Source: Streptacidiphilus jiangxiensis (GTDB lineage Bacteria; Actinomycetota; Actinomycetes; Streptomycetales; Streptomycetaceae). Taken from it: 64,000 nucleotides of DNA. The notes below the pieces were generated by a model. The model saw only the letters and a program-made list of their open reading frames with translations, ran no database searches and was not told the DNA's origin. This document shows positions 35,145-44,060 of the stretch, in pieces. Position 1 is the first letter of the stretch; each line of letters opens with the position of its first letter. The position numbers were made by a program, and so were the translations under genes. The DNA lies in assembly GCF_900109465.1 (NCBI RefSeq), contig NZ_FOAZ01000008.1, forward strand, positions 186,001-250,000, read 5' to 3'.

Positions 35145-36080
35145 ATGGACGACCTCGGGCTGCCCGCCTTCGGCGATCCCGACCCCACCGCGCCGGACAA
35201 CCGGCCCGGGCGCCTTGCCGTCGGCGTCGTCGGGACGGGGCGCGTCGGCCCCGCCCTGGGCGCCGCGCTGCAGTACGCCGGGCACAAGGTCGTCGCCGCC
35301 TCCGGCGTCTCCCTCGCGTCCCAGCGCCGCGCGAGCACGCTGCTGCCGGGCGTGCGGCTGGTCAGCCCGCCGCAGGTGATGGCCGCCGCCGACCTGGTCC
35401 TGCTCACCGTCCCGGACGACGCACTCGAGGACCTCGTGGCCGGCCTGGCCGCGACCGGCGCCGTGCGGCCCGGACAGATCCTCGTGCACACCTCCGGTGC
35501 CAAGGGCATCGCCGTGCTGGAGCCCGCGACCCGCGCGGGCGCGCTGCCGCTCGCGCTGCACCCGGCGATGACCTTCACCGGCACCGCCGTCGACGTCGCC
35601 CGTCTCGCCGGCTGCCCCTTCGGGGTGACCGCACCGGAGGAGCTGCGACCGGTCGCGGAGGCGTTGGTCGTCGAGATGGGCGGTGAGCCCGAGTGGATCC
35701 CCGAGGAGCGGCGACCGCTCTACCACACCGCGCTCGCCCACGGCTCGAACCACCTGGTCACCCTTGTCGCGCAGGCGATGGAGCTGCTGTCGCGCGCCGG
35801 GGTCGCCGAGCCGGGGCAGATGCTCGGCCCGCTGCTCGGCGCCGCGCTCGACAACACGCTCCGCGCCGGGGACCTCGCCCTGACCGGTCCCGTCGCGCGC
35901 GGCGACGCGGGCACCGTGCGCACCCACATCGAGCAGCTGCGCGGCACCACGCCGCAGCTGCTGGAGGCCTACCGGGCCATGGCCCGGGCCACCGCGGACC
36001 GCGCGCTGGCCAACGGAACGCTCAAGCCCGAGGCCGCCGAGGCCCTGCTGGACGCCCTCGCCGAGGAGAACAACCGATGA
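35145..36080 (+). CDS. Rossmann-fold oxidoreductase with DUF2520 domain
   Basis: 311 residues from ATG 35145. A disordered N-terminus (about 1-22) precedes a Rossmann domain beginning [19 protein letters not shown] (GxGxxG), with [12 protein letters not shown] and [10 protein letters not shown] helical DUF2520 C-terminal domain (about 160-290) begins near FGVTAPEE and contains [15 protein letters not shown]. The fold resembles ketopantoate and hydroxyacid reductases. It is coupled to panC by a 4-bp overlap, so a role as the ketopantoate reductase of pantothenate synthesis is possible; this is an inference that the sequence cannot prove. Confidence 0.8.
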   Translation: MDDLGLPAFGDPDPTAPDNRPGRLAVGVVGTGRVGPALGAALQYAGHKVVAASGVSLASQRRASTLLPGVRLVSPPQVMAAADLVLLTVPDDALEDLVAGLAATGAVRPGQILVHTSGAKGIAVLEPATRAGALPLALHPAMTFTGTAVDVARLAGCPFGVTAPEELRPVAEALVVEMGGEPEWIPEERRPLYHTALAHGSNHLVTLVAQAMELLSRAGVAEPGQMLGPLLGAALDNTLRAGDLALTGPVARGDAGTVRTHIEQLRGTTPQLLEAYRAMARATADRALANGTLKPEAAEALLDALAEENNR

Positions 36081-36928
36081 CCGTCCTGGTGCACACCAAG
36101 CGCGAGCTGGAAGCCCAGCCGAAGGCGGGCCTGCGCGCCGTCGTGATGACGATGGGCGCCCTGCACGAGGGCCACGCCACGCTGATCCGCACCGCGCGTG
36201 AGCGTGCCGGGGCCGACGGCACGGTCGTCGTCACCGTCTTCGTCAACCCGCTGCAGTTCGGCGCGGGCGAGGACCTGGACCGCTACCCGCGCACCCTCGA
36301 CGCCGACCTGATGCTGGCCAGCGAGGCCGGCGCCGACGTGGTGTTCGCGCCGGGCGTCGACGAGGTCTACCCGGGCGGCGAGCCGCAGGTGCGGCTGTCC
36401 GGCGGGCCGATGGGCACCGGCTACGAGGGCGCCTCGCGCCCGGGCCACTTCGACGGCATGCTGACCGTCGTCGCCAAGCTGCTCCACCTCACCGGGCCCG
36501 ACGTGGCCTTCTTCGGTGAGAAGGACGGCCAGCAGCTGGCGCTGATCCGGCGCATGGTCGCCGACCTGAACTTCCCGGTGGAGATCGCGGGCGTGCCGAC
36601 CGTCCGCGAGGCGGACGGGCTGGCGCTGTCCAGCCGCAACCGCTTCCTCGCCGCCGAGGAGCGGGAGCGCGCCCTCGCGCTCTCCCGCGCGCTCTTCGCC
36701 GGGCGTGACGCCCGGGCGGCGGGCGCGGCCCCGTCGGCGGTGAAGAAGGCGGCCCAGGCTGTTCTGGAGGCGGCGGGGAGCGGTATCGCCCTCGACTACC
36801 TCGGCCTGATCGACCCGTCCGACTTCACCGAGATCGACCGGGAGGACTTCACCGGCGAGGCGGTTCTGGCCGTCGCCGCCAAGGTGGGGTCCACCCGCCT
36901 CATCGACAACGTCCGCATCCGGTTCTGA
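36077..36928 (+). CDS. panC: Pantothenate synthetase (pantoate-beta-alanine ligase)
   Basis: 283 residues from ATG 36077 (ATGA overlap with the preceding gene). It joins pantoate and beta-alanine using ATP. Seen are [11 protein letters not shown] at 23-33, [35 protein letters not shown] and the SSRNRFL segment of the ATP site. Length is normal. With panD downstream it supplies pantothenate, used later by CoaX encoded at 40242. Confidence 0.97.
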   Translation: MTVLVHTKRELEAQPKAGLRAVVMTMGALHEGHATLIRTARERAGADGTVVVTVFVNPLQFGAGEDLDRYPRTLDADLMLASEAGADVVFAPGVDEVYPGGEPQVRLSGGPMGTGYEGASRPGHFDGMLTVVAKLLHLTGPDVAFFGEKDGQQLALIRRMVADLNFPVEIAGVPTVREADGLALSSRNRFLAAEERERALALSRALFAGRDARAAGAAPSAVKKAAQAVLEAAGSGIALDYLGLIDPSDFTEIDREDFTGEAVLAVAAKVGSTRLIDNVRIRF

Positions 36929-36978
36929 CGCCCGTCAGCGCCCACGGCATGTACCCCGACCAGGAGACGTGACCAAGC

Positions 36979-37425
36979 ATGATCCGCACGATGATGAAGT
37001 CCAAGATCCACCGCGCCACCGTCACCCAGGCCGACCTGCACTACGTCGGCTCGGTCACGGTGGACGAGGACCTGCTCGACGCCGCCGACATCCTGCCCGG
37101 CGAGCTGGTCCACATCGTCGACATCGACAACGGCGCGCGCCTGGAGACCTACACCATCGCGGGCGGGCGCGGCACCGGCGTGATCGGCATCAACGGCGCG
37201 GCAGCCCGGCTCGTCCACCCTGGTGACCTGGTGATCCTCATCGCCTACGGTCAGATGGAGGACGCCGAGGCGCGTGCCTTCACGCCGCGTATCGTCTTCG
37301 TCGACCGCGACAACCGGATCACCCACACCGGCGCGGACGCCGCCGCTGCTCCAGAGGGCAGCGGCCTGATGCGGGGTGACGCGATCGCCGCGGCCCCCGC
37401 CCTCGCTGTACGGAGTCACGAATGA
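36979..37425 (+). CDS. panD: Aspartate 1-decarboxylase, pyruvoyl-dependent
   Basis: 148 residues from ATG 36979. It makes beta-alanine from aspartate. The precursor cleaves itself between G24 and S25 in HYVGSVTV to form the pyruvoyl group. The proteins start [20 protein letters not shown] as in other actinobacteria, which fixes the start. Beyond the core, about 25 C-terminal residues (from [12 protein letters not shown]) are extra and probably disordered. The nadB ATG overlaps its stop. Confidence 0.97.
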   Translation: MIRTMMKSKIHRATVTQADLHYVGSVTVDEDLLDAADILPGELVHIVDIDNGARLETYTIAGGRGTGVIGINGAAARLVHPGDLVILIAYGQMEDAEARAFTPRIVFVDRDNRITHTGADAAAAPEGSGLMRGDAIAAAPALAVRSHE

Positions 37426-39080
37426 GCAGCAGCACCGCTTCTGTGCGCAGACTCGCCGCCCCGGCGCCGGGTTGGACGACGACCACCGACGTGGTCGTCG
37501 TCGGCTCGGGCATCGCGGGCCTGACCACGGCCCTGCGCGTGCGCGCCGCGGGTCTGCGCGTGCTGGTCGTCACCAAGGCGATGCTCGACGACGGCTCCAC
37601 CCGCTGGGCGCAGGGCGGCATCGCCGCCGCGCTGGGGGAGGGGGACACCCCCGAGCAGCACCTGGAGGACACCCTCGTCGCCGGCGCCGGCCTGTGCGAC
37701 GAGGACGCCGTCCGGATGCTCGTCACCGAGGGTCCGGGCGCGGTGCGCCGCCTGATCGACACGGGCGCGGCCTTCGACCGCGACGACGAGGGCGAGATCC
37801 TGCTGACCCGCGAGGGCGGCCACCACCGCCGCCGCATCGCCCACGCGGGCGGCGACGCCACCGGCGCGGAGATATCGCGTGCGCTGGTCGCCGCGGTGCG
37901 CGACGTGCGCGACGACGAGGGCGTGGAGCTGATCGAGCACGCCCTGGTGCTGGACCTGTTGACGGACGCCGAGGGCCGCACCGCGGGCCTGACCCTGCAC
38001 GTGATGGGCGAGGGCCAGCGCGACGGCGTCGGCGCGGTCCACGCGCGGGCCGTCGTGCTCGCCACCGGCGGCCTCGGCCAGGTCTTCTCCGCCACCACCA
38101 ACCCGGCGGTCTCCACCGGCGACGGCGTCGCGCTGGCGCTGCGCGCGGGCGCGGAGGTCGCCGACCTGGAGTTCGTGCAGTTCCACCCGACGGTGCTGTG
38201 GCTCGGCCCGGACGCGGAGGGCCAGCAGCCGCTGATCTCCGAGGCGGTCCGCGGTGAGGGCGCCCACCTGGTCGATGCCGAGGGCGTCCGCTTCATGGTC
38301 GGCCAGCACGAGCTGGCCGAGCTCGCGCCGCGTGACATCGTCGCCAAGGGCATCATGCGGCGGATGCACGAGACCGGCGCGGAGCACATGTTCCTCGACG
38401 GCCGCCACTTCGGCGCGGCGATGTGGGAGGAGCGGTTCCCGACCATCCTCGCCTCCTGCCGCTCCCACGGCATCGACCCGGTCACCGAGCTGATCCCGGT
38501 CGCCCCGGCCGCGCACTACGCCTCGGGCGGCGTGCGGACCGATCTGCGCGGCCACACCTCCGTCTCCGGCCTCTACGCCTGCGGCGAGGCCGCCTGCACC
38601 GGCGTCCACGGCGCGAACCGGCTCGCCTCCAACTCGCTGCTGGAGGGCCTGGTCTTCGCGGAGCGGATCGCGGCGGACATCATCGAGCGCGACCGTCTCG
38701 GCAAGCTCGCCCCGCGCCACGAGGACACCACCCGCCCGATCGAGGTCGTCCCGCTGCTGGCCGCGGAGGCGCGGGCGGAGATCCAGCGGGTCATGACGCG
38801 GGGTGTCGGCGTGCTGCGGTCGGCGGAGAGCATGGCCACCGCCGTGGAGGGACTGGCCGCACTGTCGGAGCCGGACCCCGAGAAGCACGAGTTCCCCCAG
38901 GTCGAGACGTGGGAGGCCACCAACCTCCACCTGGTCGCCTCGGCCCTGGCCGCTGCGGCGCTGCTCCGTGAGGAGACGCGCGGCTGCCACTGGCGCGAGG
39001 ACGCGCCGGACCGCGACGACGTGAACTGGCGCAGGCACCTGACCACGACCTTGGACGAAGGACGTCTGCAGGTCGGATGA
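37422..39080 (+). CDS. nadB: L-aspartate oxidase
   Basis: 552 residues from ATG 37422, coupled to panD by a 4-bp overlap. The FAD enzyme oxidises aspartate to iminoaspartate, the first step of NAD synthesis. The dinucleotide site is [16 protein letters not shown] (about 24-39). Also seen are the substrate-binding [24 protein letters not shown] and the [22 protein letters not shown] segment that holds FAD. The order panC-panD-nadB ties two aspartate-consuming pathways into one operon. NadA is not in the window. Confidence 0.96.
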   Translation: MSSSTASVRRLAAPAPGWTTTTDVVVVGSGIAGLTTALRVRAAGLRVLVVTKAMLDDGSTRWAQGGIAAALGEGDTPEQHLEDTLVAGAGLCDEDAVRMLVTEGPGAVRRLIDTGAAFDRDDEGEILLTREGGHHRRRIAHAGGDATGAEISRALVAAVRDVRDDEGVELIEHALVLDLLTDAEGRTAGLTLHVMGEGQRDGVGAVHARAVVLATGGLGQVFSATTNPAVSTGDGVALALRAGAEVADLEFVQFHPTVLWLGPDAEGQQPLISEAVRGEGAHLVDAEGVRFMVGQHELAELAPRDIVAKGIMRRMHETGAEHMFLDGRHFGAAMWEERFPTILASCRSHGIDPVTELIPVAPAAHYASGGVRTDLRGHTSVSGLYACGEAACTGVHGANRLASNSLLEGLVFAERIAADIIERDRLGKLAPRHEDTTRPIEVVPLLAAEARAEIQRVMTRGVGVLRSAESMATAVEGLAALSEPDPEKHEFPQVETWEATNLHLVASALAAAALLREETRGCHWREDAPDRDDVNWRRHLTTTLDEGRLQVG

Positions 39081-39221
39081 ATGCACCACCCAGGGGCGCG
39101 GGGAACTGCGCGAGCAACCACCCAGTGCGGATGGCCCTGCTCGTTCGGCGAAATCCCTCCCTGGGTGGCTTGTCGCGCACGCAGTTAACAAGCAGAGCCT
39201 CGCGCCCCTGAGTAGTGCAAC
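39081..39221 (+). repeat. Intergenic inverted-repeat element, copy 5, with altered right arm
   Basis: Left arm AGGGGCGCGGGGAACTGCGC from 39092 is intact. The right arm reads TTGTCGCGCA, then about 20 extra bases (CGCAGTTAACAAGCAGAGCC), then TCGCGCCCCTG. The outer terminus is GTGCAAC at 39215-39221. The element fills the nadB-nadC gap and its right end reaches the nadC ribosome-binding region. Confidence 0.8.
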
Positions 39222-39238
39222 GAAAGGATTGTTGGACC

Positions 39239-40189
39239 GTGTCCCACGAAGACCTGCCCCTCATCGAAGACGGCTGCGGCGACGACTGCGCCTGCGGCGA
39301 GTACGAGACCGGGCTCGACCCGGAGCTCGCGGCGCTGCTCGAAGCCGCCGACCTGGACCCGGTCGAGGTGGAGGACATCGCCATGATGGCCCTCACCGAG
39401 GACCTCGCCGGTGGGGAGGACGTGACGTCCGTCGCGACCGTGCCCGCCGAGGCCGTCGCCACCGCGGACTTCGTCGCGCGGCAGGCCGGCGTCGTCGCGG
39501 GCCTGCGGGTCGCCGAGGCGGTGATCTCCCTCGTCGCCGAGGAGGAGTTCTCCGTCGAGCGGCACGTCGAGGACGGCGCGCACGTGGAGCCGGGCACCGT
39601 CCTGCTCAGCGTGACCACCCGGACCCGTGACCTGCTCACGGCGGAGCGCTCCGCGCTCAACCTGCTGTGCCACCTGTCCGGCATCGCCACCGCCACCAAC
39701 GCCTGGGCCAAGGCCCTGGACGGCACCGGCGCCGTCGTCCGCGACACCCGCAAGACCACGCCGGGCCTGCGCGCGCTGGAGAAGTACGCGGTCCGCTGCG
39801 GCGGTGGCGCCAACCACCGCATGGCGCTGTCGGACGCCGCGCTGGTCAAGGACAACCACGTCGTCGCCGCGGGCGGTGTCGCCGAGGCGTTCAAGGCTGT
39901 GCGTGCCGCCTACCCGGAGCTTGAGGTCGAGGTCGAGGTGGACACCCTGGCGCAGATCCCGCCGGTGCTGGAGGCCGGCGCGGACCTGATCCTGCTGGAC
40001 AACTTCACCGTCGAGGAGCTGCGCGAGGCCGTCGCGCTGGTCGCGGGCCGCGCCAAGCTGGAGGCCTCCGGCGGGCTGACCCTGGAGACGGCCCGCGCCG
40101 TCGGCGAGACCGGTGTCGACTACCTGGCCGTCGGTGCCCTCACGCACTCCTCGCCGGTTCTCGACATCGGCCTCGACCTGCGCGGCTAG
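39239..40189 (+). CDS. nadC: Nicotinate-nucleotide pyrophosphorylase (quinolinate phosphoribosyltransferase)
   Basis: 316 residues from GTG 39239 (AAAGGA upstream); GTG 39215 is a longer option but lies inside a repeat element. It converts quinolinate and PRPP to nicotinate mononucleotide. The core begins near residue 35; DTRKTTPGLRALEKYAVRCGGGANHR and VEVEVDTLAQIP hold the substrate sites. The N-terminus carries a cysteine cluster, DGCGDDCACGEYETG (about residues 10-24), absent from the usual enzyme core and possibly metal-binding. It is separated from nadB by a repeat element. Confidence 0.95.
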   Translation: MSHEDLPLIEDGCGDDCACGEYETGLDPELAALLEAADLDPVEVEDIAMMALTEDLAGGEDVTSVATVPAEAVATADFVARQAGVVAGLRVAEAVISLVAEEEFSVERHVEDGAHVEPGTVLLSVTTRTRDLLTAERSALNLLCHLSGIATATNAWAKALDGTGAVVRDTRKTTPGLRALEKYAVRCGGGANHRMALSDAALVKDNHVVAAGGVAEAFKAVRAAYPELEVEVEVDTLAQIPPVLEAGADLILLDNFTVEELREAVALVAGRAKLEASGGLTLETARAVGETGVDYLAVGALTHSSPVLDIGLDLRG

Positions 40190-40241
40190 CCACACCTTCC
40201 CAACGACCCCAAGCTGCGACACCCAGAGAAGGCGCGCGCCC

Positions 40242-41027
40242 ATGCTGCTCACGATCGACGTCGGCAACACCCAGACGGTCCTCGGCATCTTCGACGGCGA
40301 GGAGATCGTCGAGCACTGGCGCGTCTCCACCGACCCGCGCCGGACCGCCGACGAGCTGGCGGTGCTGATGCAGGGGCTGATGGGCGCGCACCCGGTGCTG
40401 AAGAACGAGGAGGTGGACGGTCTGGCGATCTGCTGCACCGTCCCCACCGTCCTGCACGAGCTGCGTGAGGTGACGCGGCGTTACTACGGCGACGTCCCGG
40501 CCGTGCTGGTCGAGCCGGGCGTCAAGACCGGCGTGCACGTGCTGACCGACAACCCGAAGGAGGTCGGCACCGACCGGATCGTCAACACGCTGGCGGCCAA
40601 GCACCTCTACGGCGGGCCGTGCATCGTCGTCGACTTCGGTACGGCGACGAGCTTCGACGCGATCAACGAGCGCGGCGACTTCGTCGGCGGGGCGATCGCG
40701 CCGGGCATCGAGATCTCGGTGGAGGCGCTCGGGGTCCGCGGCGCGATGCTGCGGAAGATCGAGGTGGCCAGGCCGCGCAGCGTCATCGGCAAGAACACCG
40801 TCGAGGCGATGCAGTCCGGCGTGCTGTTCGGCTTCGCCGGGCAGGTGGACGGGATCGTCAACCGGATGGCGGCCGAGCTGGCCGAGAACCCGGACGACGT
40901 GCAGGTCATCGCGACGGGCGGGCTGGCCCCGCTGGTGCTGGGCGAGGCGACCAGCATCGACGTCCACGAGCCGTGGCTGACGCTGATCGGGCTGCGCCTC
41001 GTGTACGAGCGCAACACAGCGTCCTGA
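40242..41027 (+). CDS. coaX: Type III pantothenate kinase
   Basis: 261 residues from ATG 40242. It phosphorylates pantothenate, the first step to coenzyme A. The ASKHA-fold phosphate motif DVGNTQTVLG is at 6-15, the second motif VVDFGTATSFDAI near 129 and GGAIAPGIEIS near 150. These are typical of CoaX, which is insensitive to CoA and needs a monovalent cation. It ends the pantothenate-NAD block. Confidence 0.96.
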   Translation: MLLTIDVGNTQTVLGIFDGEEIVEHWRVSTDPRRTADELAVLMQGLMGAHPVLKNEEVDGLAICCTVPTVLHELREVTRRYYGDVPAVLVEPGVKTGVHVLTDNPKEVGTDRIVNTLAAKHLYGGPCIVVDFGTATSFDAINERGDFVGGAIAPGIEISVEALGVRGAMLRKIEVARPRSVIGKNTVEAMQSGVLFGFAGQVDGIVNRMAAELAENPDDVQVIATGGLAPLVLGEATSIDVHEPWLTLIGLRLVYERNTAS

Positions 41028-41069
41028 TCCTCGGCCTGCTGAGCCGAACGACTGTCAGTTTTCCGGAAG

Positions 41070-41106
41070 ACCCGCCGACATGCGGCGGGTTCATCCGATT
41101 TTCCCT
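41070..41106 (+). terminator. Probable terminator downstream of coaX
   Basis: An 8-bp perfect stem ACCCGCCG/CGGCGGGT (41070-41077 and 41083-41090) with a 5-nt loop is followed by TCATCCGATTTTCCCTTTTC, a T-rich stretch that is unusual here. Confidence 0.6.
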
Positions 41107-41116
41107 TTTCGCTACG

Positions 41117-41122
41117 TACAGT
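41117..41122 (+). promoter_or_regulatory. Possible -10 element (TACAGT) of a leaderless transcript
   Basis: TACAGT ends 6 nt before ATG 41129, with no Shine-Dalgarno in between. No convincing -35. Confidence 0.4.
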
Positions 41123-41128
41123 CGTCCC

Positions 41129-42088
41129 ATGCCTACGCCTCACGGTTCGCGCGGCGGGATGGCCTTCAGCGCGGACGAGCTCCGGGTCCTCCGACGGGCC
41201 CTCGCCCACGTGCTCAACCCTCCGACCGGGACGGACTCCAGACCGAGCGCGGCCTCCCGGGCCGCGTGGGTCGAGGACGTCCAGGACATGCTGCGGCTCT
41301 CCGAGGCGATCGAGGAGGCGGTCCTCGAAGGCGGCAGGATGCGGGCGTTCGCGCTCGCCGAGCTGGTCCGCTACCGGACCGCCCTGCCCGGCAGCGCGTC
41401 GGGCTACCTGCAGCGGCTGGAGGAGGCCGTCGCGGACGGCTACCTGCCGGACTCCGAGGACCTTGCCGCGCTGCGCGCGCTGAACGCAATGCCGTGTGCC
41501 CAGTCCGAGCACAACCGGCGGGCGCTGCTGCGCAAGCGCTGCGCGGAGCTGGCGGAGGCGGGGGTCCGCCGCCGGCTCGACGCGCCGGGCGGCCCCGGCG
41601 TGCCGCCACCTGCCGGGCCTCCGACGGTGGCCGCGGCCACGGTCCTGCCCACGGTGGTGGCGCTGGCCGCGCCCCGCACGCCGGCCGTTCCGGCCGTGCA
41701 CGCCGCAGCGCAGGTCGCCGCCAACGCCGCAGCGCACGCCCCGCAGGAGATCCCGCGTCCGCCGCGGATCGCCAGCGTGTCGATCGGGGGGAAGGTGGCG
41801 GACTTCGCGCGGGCGAACCGCCCGACCAGGCTGCGTGAGCCGGGCTCGGTCGAGCACGGTCGCGCGGAGTCGTATCCCCTGCCCATCCGACGTGGAGGAA
41901 CGAGCGACATGAGCAGCAGCACCGAGCACCCCGCCCCGGGCCGTCCCGCGGCGCCGCAGGGCCGACCGAAGCCGAAGGAGGGGGAGGAGCGTCCGGTCCG
42001 GCCCATCCCCACGCCGGGTGACCTCTTCCCGCGCGGTGTCCGCCCGGAGCCCGGCCAGGACGAGGAGCTGGCCACCGGAACCGGCTGA
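41129..42088 (+). CDS. Conserved actinobacterial protein of unknown function
   Basis: 319 residues from ATG 41129. The first 150 residues are helical and charged (FSADELRVLRRALAHVL, then AWVEDVQDMLRLSEAIEEAV, then YLPDSEDLAALRAL). A Pro/Ala/Val-rich linker follows (about 155-215) and then a basic, disordered end. An internal ATG at 41909 has its own GGAGG upstream, so a separate 59-residue product (MSSSTEHPAPG...) may be made in the same frame. I know of no function; relatives occur after coaX in streptomycetes. Confidence 0.7.
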   Translation: MPTPHGSRGGMAFSADELRVLRRALAHVLNPPTGTDSRPSAASRAAWVEDVQDMLRLSEAIEEAVLEGGRMRAFALAELVRYRTALPGSASGYLQRLEEAVADGYLPDSEDLAALRALNAMPCAQSEHNRRALLRKRCAELAEAGVRRRLDAPGGPGVPPPAGPPTVAAATVLPTVVALAAPRTPAVPAVHAAAQVAANAAAHAPQEIPRPPRIASVSIGGKVADFARANRPTRLREPGSVEHGRAESYPLPIRRGGTSDMSSSTEHPAPGRPAAPQGRPKPKEGEERPVRPIPTPGDLFPRGVRPEPGQDEELATGTG

Positions 42089-42117
42089 CGGACTGTCCGA
42101 CCGGGCCGCTCCGGCCC

Positions 42118-42158
42118 CGTGATCTGCGCGTTCCTGGCGGGCGCGCAGATCACGTTTT
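42118..42158 (+). terminator. Rho-independent terminator
   Basis: CGTGATCTGCGCG (42118-42130) pairs perfectly with CGCGCAGATCACG (42142-42154) across an 11-nt loop and is followed by TTTTGG. It closes the coaX region and separates it from the secreted-protein cluster. Confidence 0.85.
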
Positions 42159-42238
42159 GGCCACTGGCCTGGTTCGGCGGGTGCCCGAGGTGGTTGGATC
42201 TTGACTGATTCTTACCCCATTCTCACCGGGAACCCTTC

Positions 42239-43930
42239 ATGGTCTTCGCCCGCGCGCGAGGAGCGGTCCGCTTCGGAGCCGTCGCCGCCGCCGTCCTGAT
42301 ATCCGGCGGCGTGGCCGCCCTCCCCGCGCAGGCGGCCGGGGGTGACCACTTCGCCGCGCTCGTCAGCGCGTCCGACCTGACGCTGCTGCCGCAGAGCTCG
42401 GGCGCCCAGGCGCAGCGTTTCCACCAGGTCGGCCTGGTGATCATGGGCGAGACGGCGCCGCTGACCGGGGTCGCCGTCACCGTGGACGCGAGCGGCGCCA
42501 CCGGGGTCGCCGAGCTGTCCCTGGGCAAGGGCTGCTCCTTCACCGACGCCGCCAAGCTGCACGAGCGTTGCGTCGTCGGCACGGTGGACACCATCGCCGA
42601 GCTGGAGGTCGGGCTCCGTTCGGCGTCCGGCGCGGCGCTCGGCGCCAAGGGCACGGTGCGCTTCGCGGTCACCGCCGCCCACGCCACCGTCGACCCGGAC
42701 AACCCGCCGCTGACCACCGCCGTCACCGTCGGCTCCGGGCCGGACCTCGCCGTGGGCACGCTGCCCACCGTGCTGGACGTCCGGTCGGGCGGCCCCTCCC
42801 CGGTCGACCCGACCGTGCAGAACGTCGGCGACCAGGACGCGACGGGCGGCCTCACCCTGGTCCTCGGCACCGCGGGGGGCAACTTCACGCTCGGCGGCAA
42901 CTACTCCAACTGCCGCTACGACAACGGCGCCGGCTCGGTCGTCTGCCACTTCGACACCGTGATCAAGCCGGGCGAGGCCTACCGGCTGTCCACCCCCGTG
43001 CCGCTGACCGCCGACCGGAACGCGGTGGGCGCCGACGCCCTGCTCTACGGCTGGGACGTCAAGGGCGGCCTCGTCGAGCAGCAGCTCGGCGGGGGCGGCA
43101 AGCCCGGCACGGGCGCGCCGCTGACACTGGTGCCCGCCGGGCCGTCGATCTCGGCCAGGGCCAAGGCCGACATCAACTACGACAACAACGTCGGCGTCTC
43201 CGAGCTGCGGCTGGTGACCAAGGACGACGTGGCCGTCGTGGCCCCGCACACGATCACCGGCACCGTCGGGCACACCGTCCCGGCGACCTTCGGCGTGCGC
43301 AACGTCGGTTCCGTCCCGACCCACGTGCTGGCGGGCAGCCCGGGCATCACCGCGGGCGTCGTGGTGGTCGTGCCGAAGGGCGTCTCCGTCGCCTCGCTCC
43401 CGGCAGGCTGCGAGCTCATCTCCCCGGACGCGGCCTCCTCCGTCGCCGGCACCACCGGGCACCTGCGCGGCCTGCTGGCCGAGGGCCACTTCGGTGCGCA
43501 CGCCTTGGCCCCCTCCGCCGCGGCCGGCGACCCGTCCGCCCTCGACGGCACGCCCTACGCCTGCGCGGTGCGGCACGTGCTGAAGCCGGGCCAGCAGGCC
43601 GTCTTCGCCTTCCAGCTGAAGCCCACCCGGGTGCTGCGGAAGGCGCCCGGGCTCGCCATCGCCGTCGGCGCGCCGACCGACCGCAACCCGGACGACAACG
43701 TGGCCGGATTCACCGTGACCGCGACCGGGTCCACCACCACGCCCACCGCGACGCCGACCCACGCGGCCACCCCGTCCGCCTCGCCGTCGTCCCCCTCCGG
43801 CGGCCTCGCCCACACCGGTGGCGGTTCCTCCGCCCTCCCGCTCGCCGCGGCCGGCGCGGGCGCGATCGTCCTGGGCGCGGGCGCGGTCCTGCTGACCCGC
43901 CGGCGCCGCAAGGTTGACAGTCGGTCATGA
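42239..43930 (+). CDS. Six-cysteine secreted protein A, sortase-anchored (LAHTG)
   Basis: 563 residues from ATG 42239. A Sec signal peptide (about 1-33) is followed by three beta-rich modules, each with a cysteine pair: C99/C111, C225/C236 (in NYSNCRYD and VVCHF) and C391/C442. A last DUF11-like strand set ends with TDRNPDDNVAGF. Then come a Thr/Pro/Ser-rich wall-spanning linker (about 498-521), L523-AHTG, a hydrophobic helix and RRRRK. LAxTG motifs of this kind are used by streptomycete class E sortases, so the protein should be fixed to peptidoglycan. Function unknown. First of four tandem paralogues. Confidence 0.82.
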   Translation: MVFARARGAVRFGAVAAAVLISGGVAALPAQAAGGDHFAALVSASDLTLLPQSSGAQAQRFHQVGLVIMGETAPLTGVAVTVDASGATGVAELSLGKGCSFTDAAKLHERCVVGTVDTIAELEVGLRSASGAALGAKGTVRFAVTAAHATVDPDNPPLTTAVTVGSGPDLAVGTLPTVLDVRSGGPSPVDPTVQNVGDQDATGGLTLVLGTAGGNFTLGGNYSNCRYDNGAGSVVCHFDTVIKPGEAYRLSTPVPLTADRNAVGADALLYGWDVKGGLVEQQLGGGGKPGTGAPLTLVPAGPSISARAKADINYDNNVGVSELRLVTKDDVAVVAPHTITGTVGHTVPATFGVRNVGSVPTHVLAGSPGITAGVVVVVPKGVSVASLPAGCELISPDAASSVAGTTGHLRGLLAEGHFGAHALAPSAAAGDPSALDGTPYACAVRHVLKPGQQAVFAFQLKPTRVLRKAPGLAIAVGAPTDRNPDDNVAGFTVTATGSTTTPTATPTHAATPSASPSSPSGGLAHTGGGSSALPLAAAGAGAIVLGAGAVLLTRRRRKVDSRS

Positions 43931-43982
43931 ATCCGGTGAGATCCGCCTGATTCTTTGCGGTCGCCTGTCCAGGACTGTCCGC

Positions 43983-44010
43983 TTGTGGTGTAAGCGCCCC
44001 CGCCTAGAGT
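43983..44010 (+). promoter_or_regulatory. Promoter of secreted gene B: TTGTGG-N16-TAGAGT
   Basis: TTGTGG (43983-43988) and TAGAGT (44005-44010) are 16 bp apart. The predicted start, near 44017, coincides with the first base of the hairpin described next. Confidence 0.5.
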
Positions 44011-44016
44011 GCACCT

Positions 44017-44040
44017 GCTCGTCAGCATTCGCTGACGAGC
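44017..44040 (+). promoter_or_regulatory. 5'-terminal mRNA hairpin before secreted gene B
   Basis: GCTCGTCAGC and GCTGACGAGC form a perfect 10-bp stem with loop ATTC. It ends 20 nt before ATG 44061 and leaves the Shine-Dalgarno AGGGGGAG free. Such 5' stems can protect mRNA; it could also be a terminator for gene A. Confidence 0.5.
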
Positions 44041-44060
44041 GGACACCAGGGGGAGACAGC

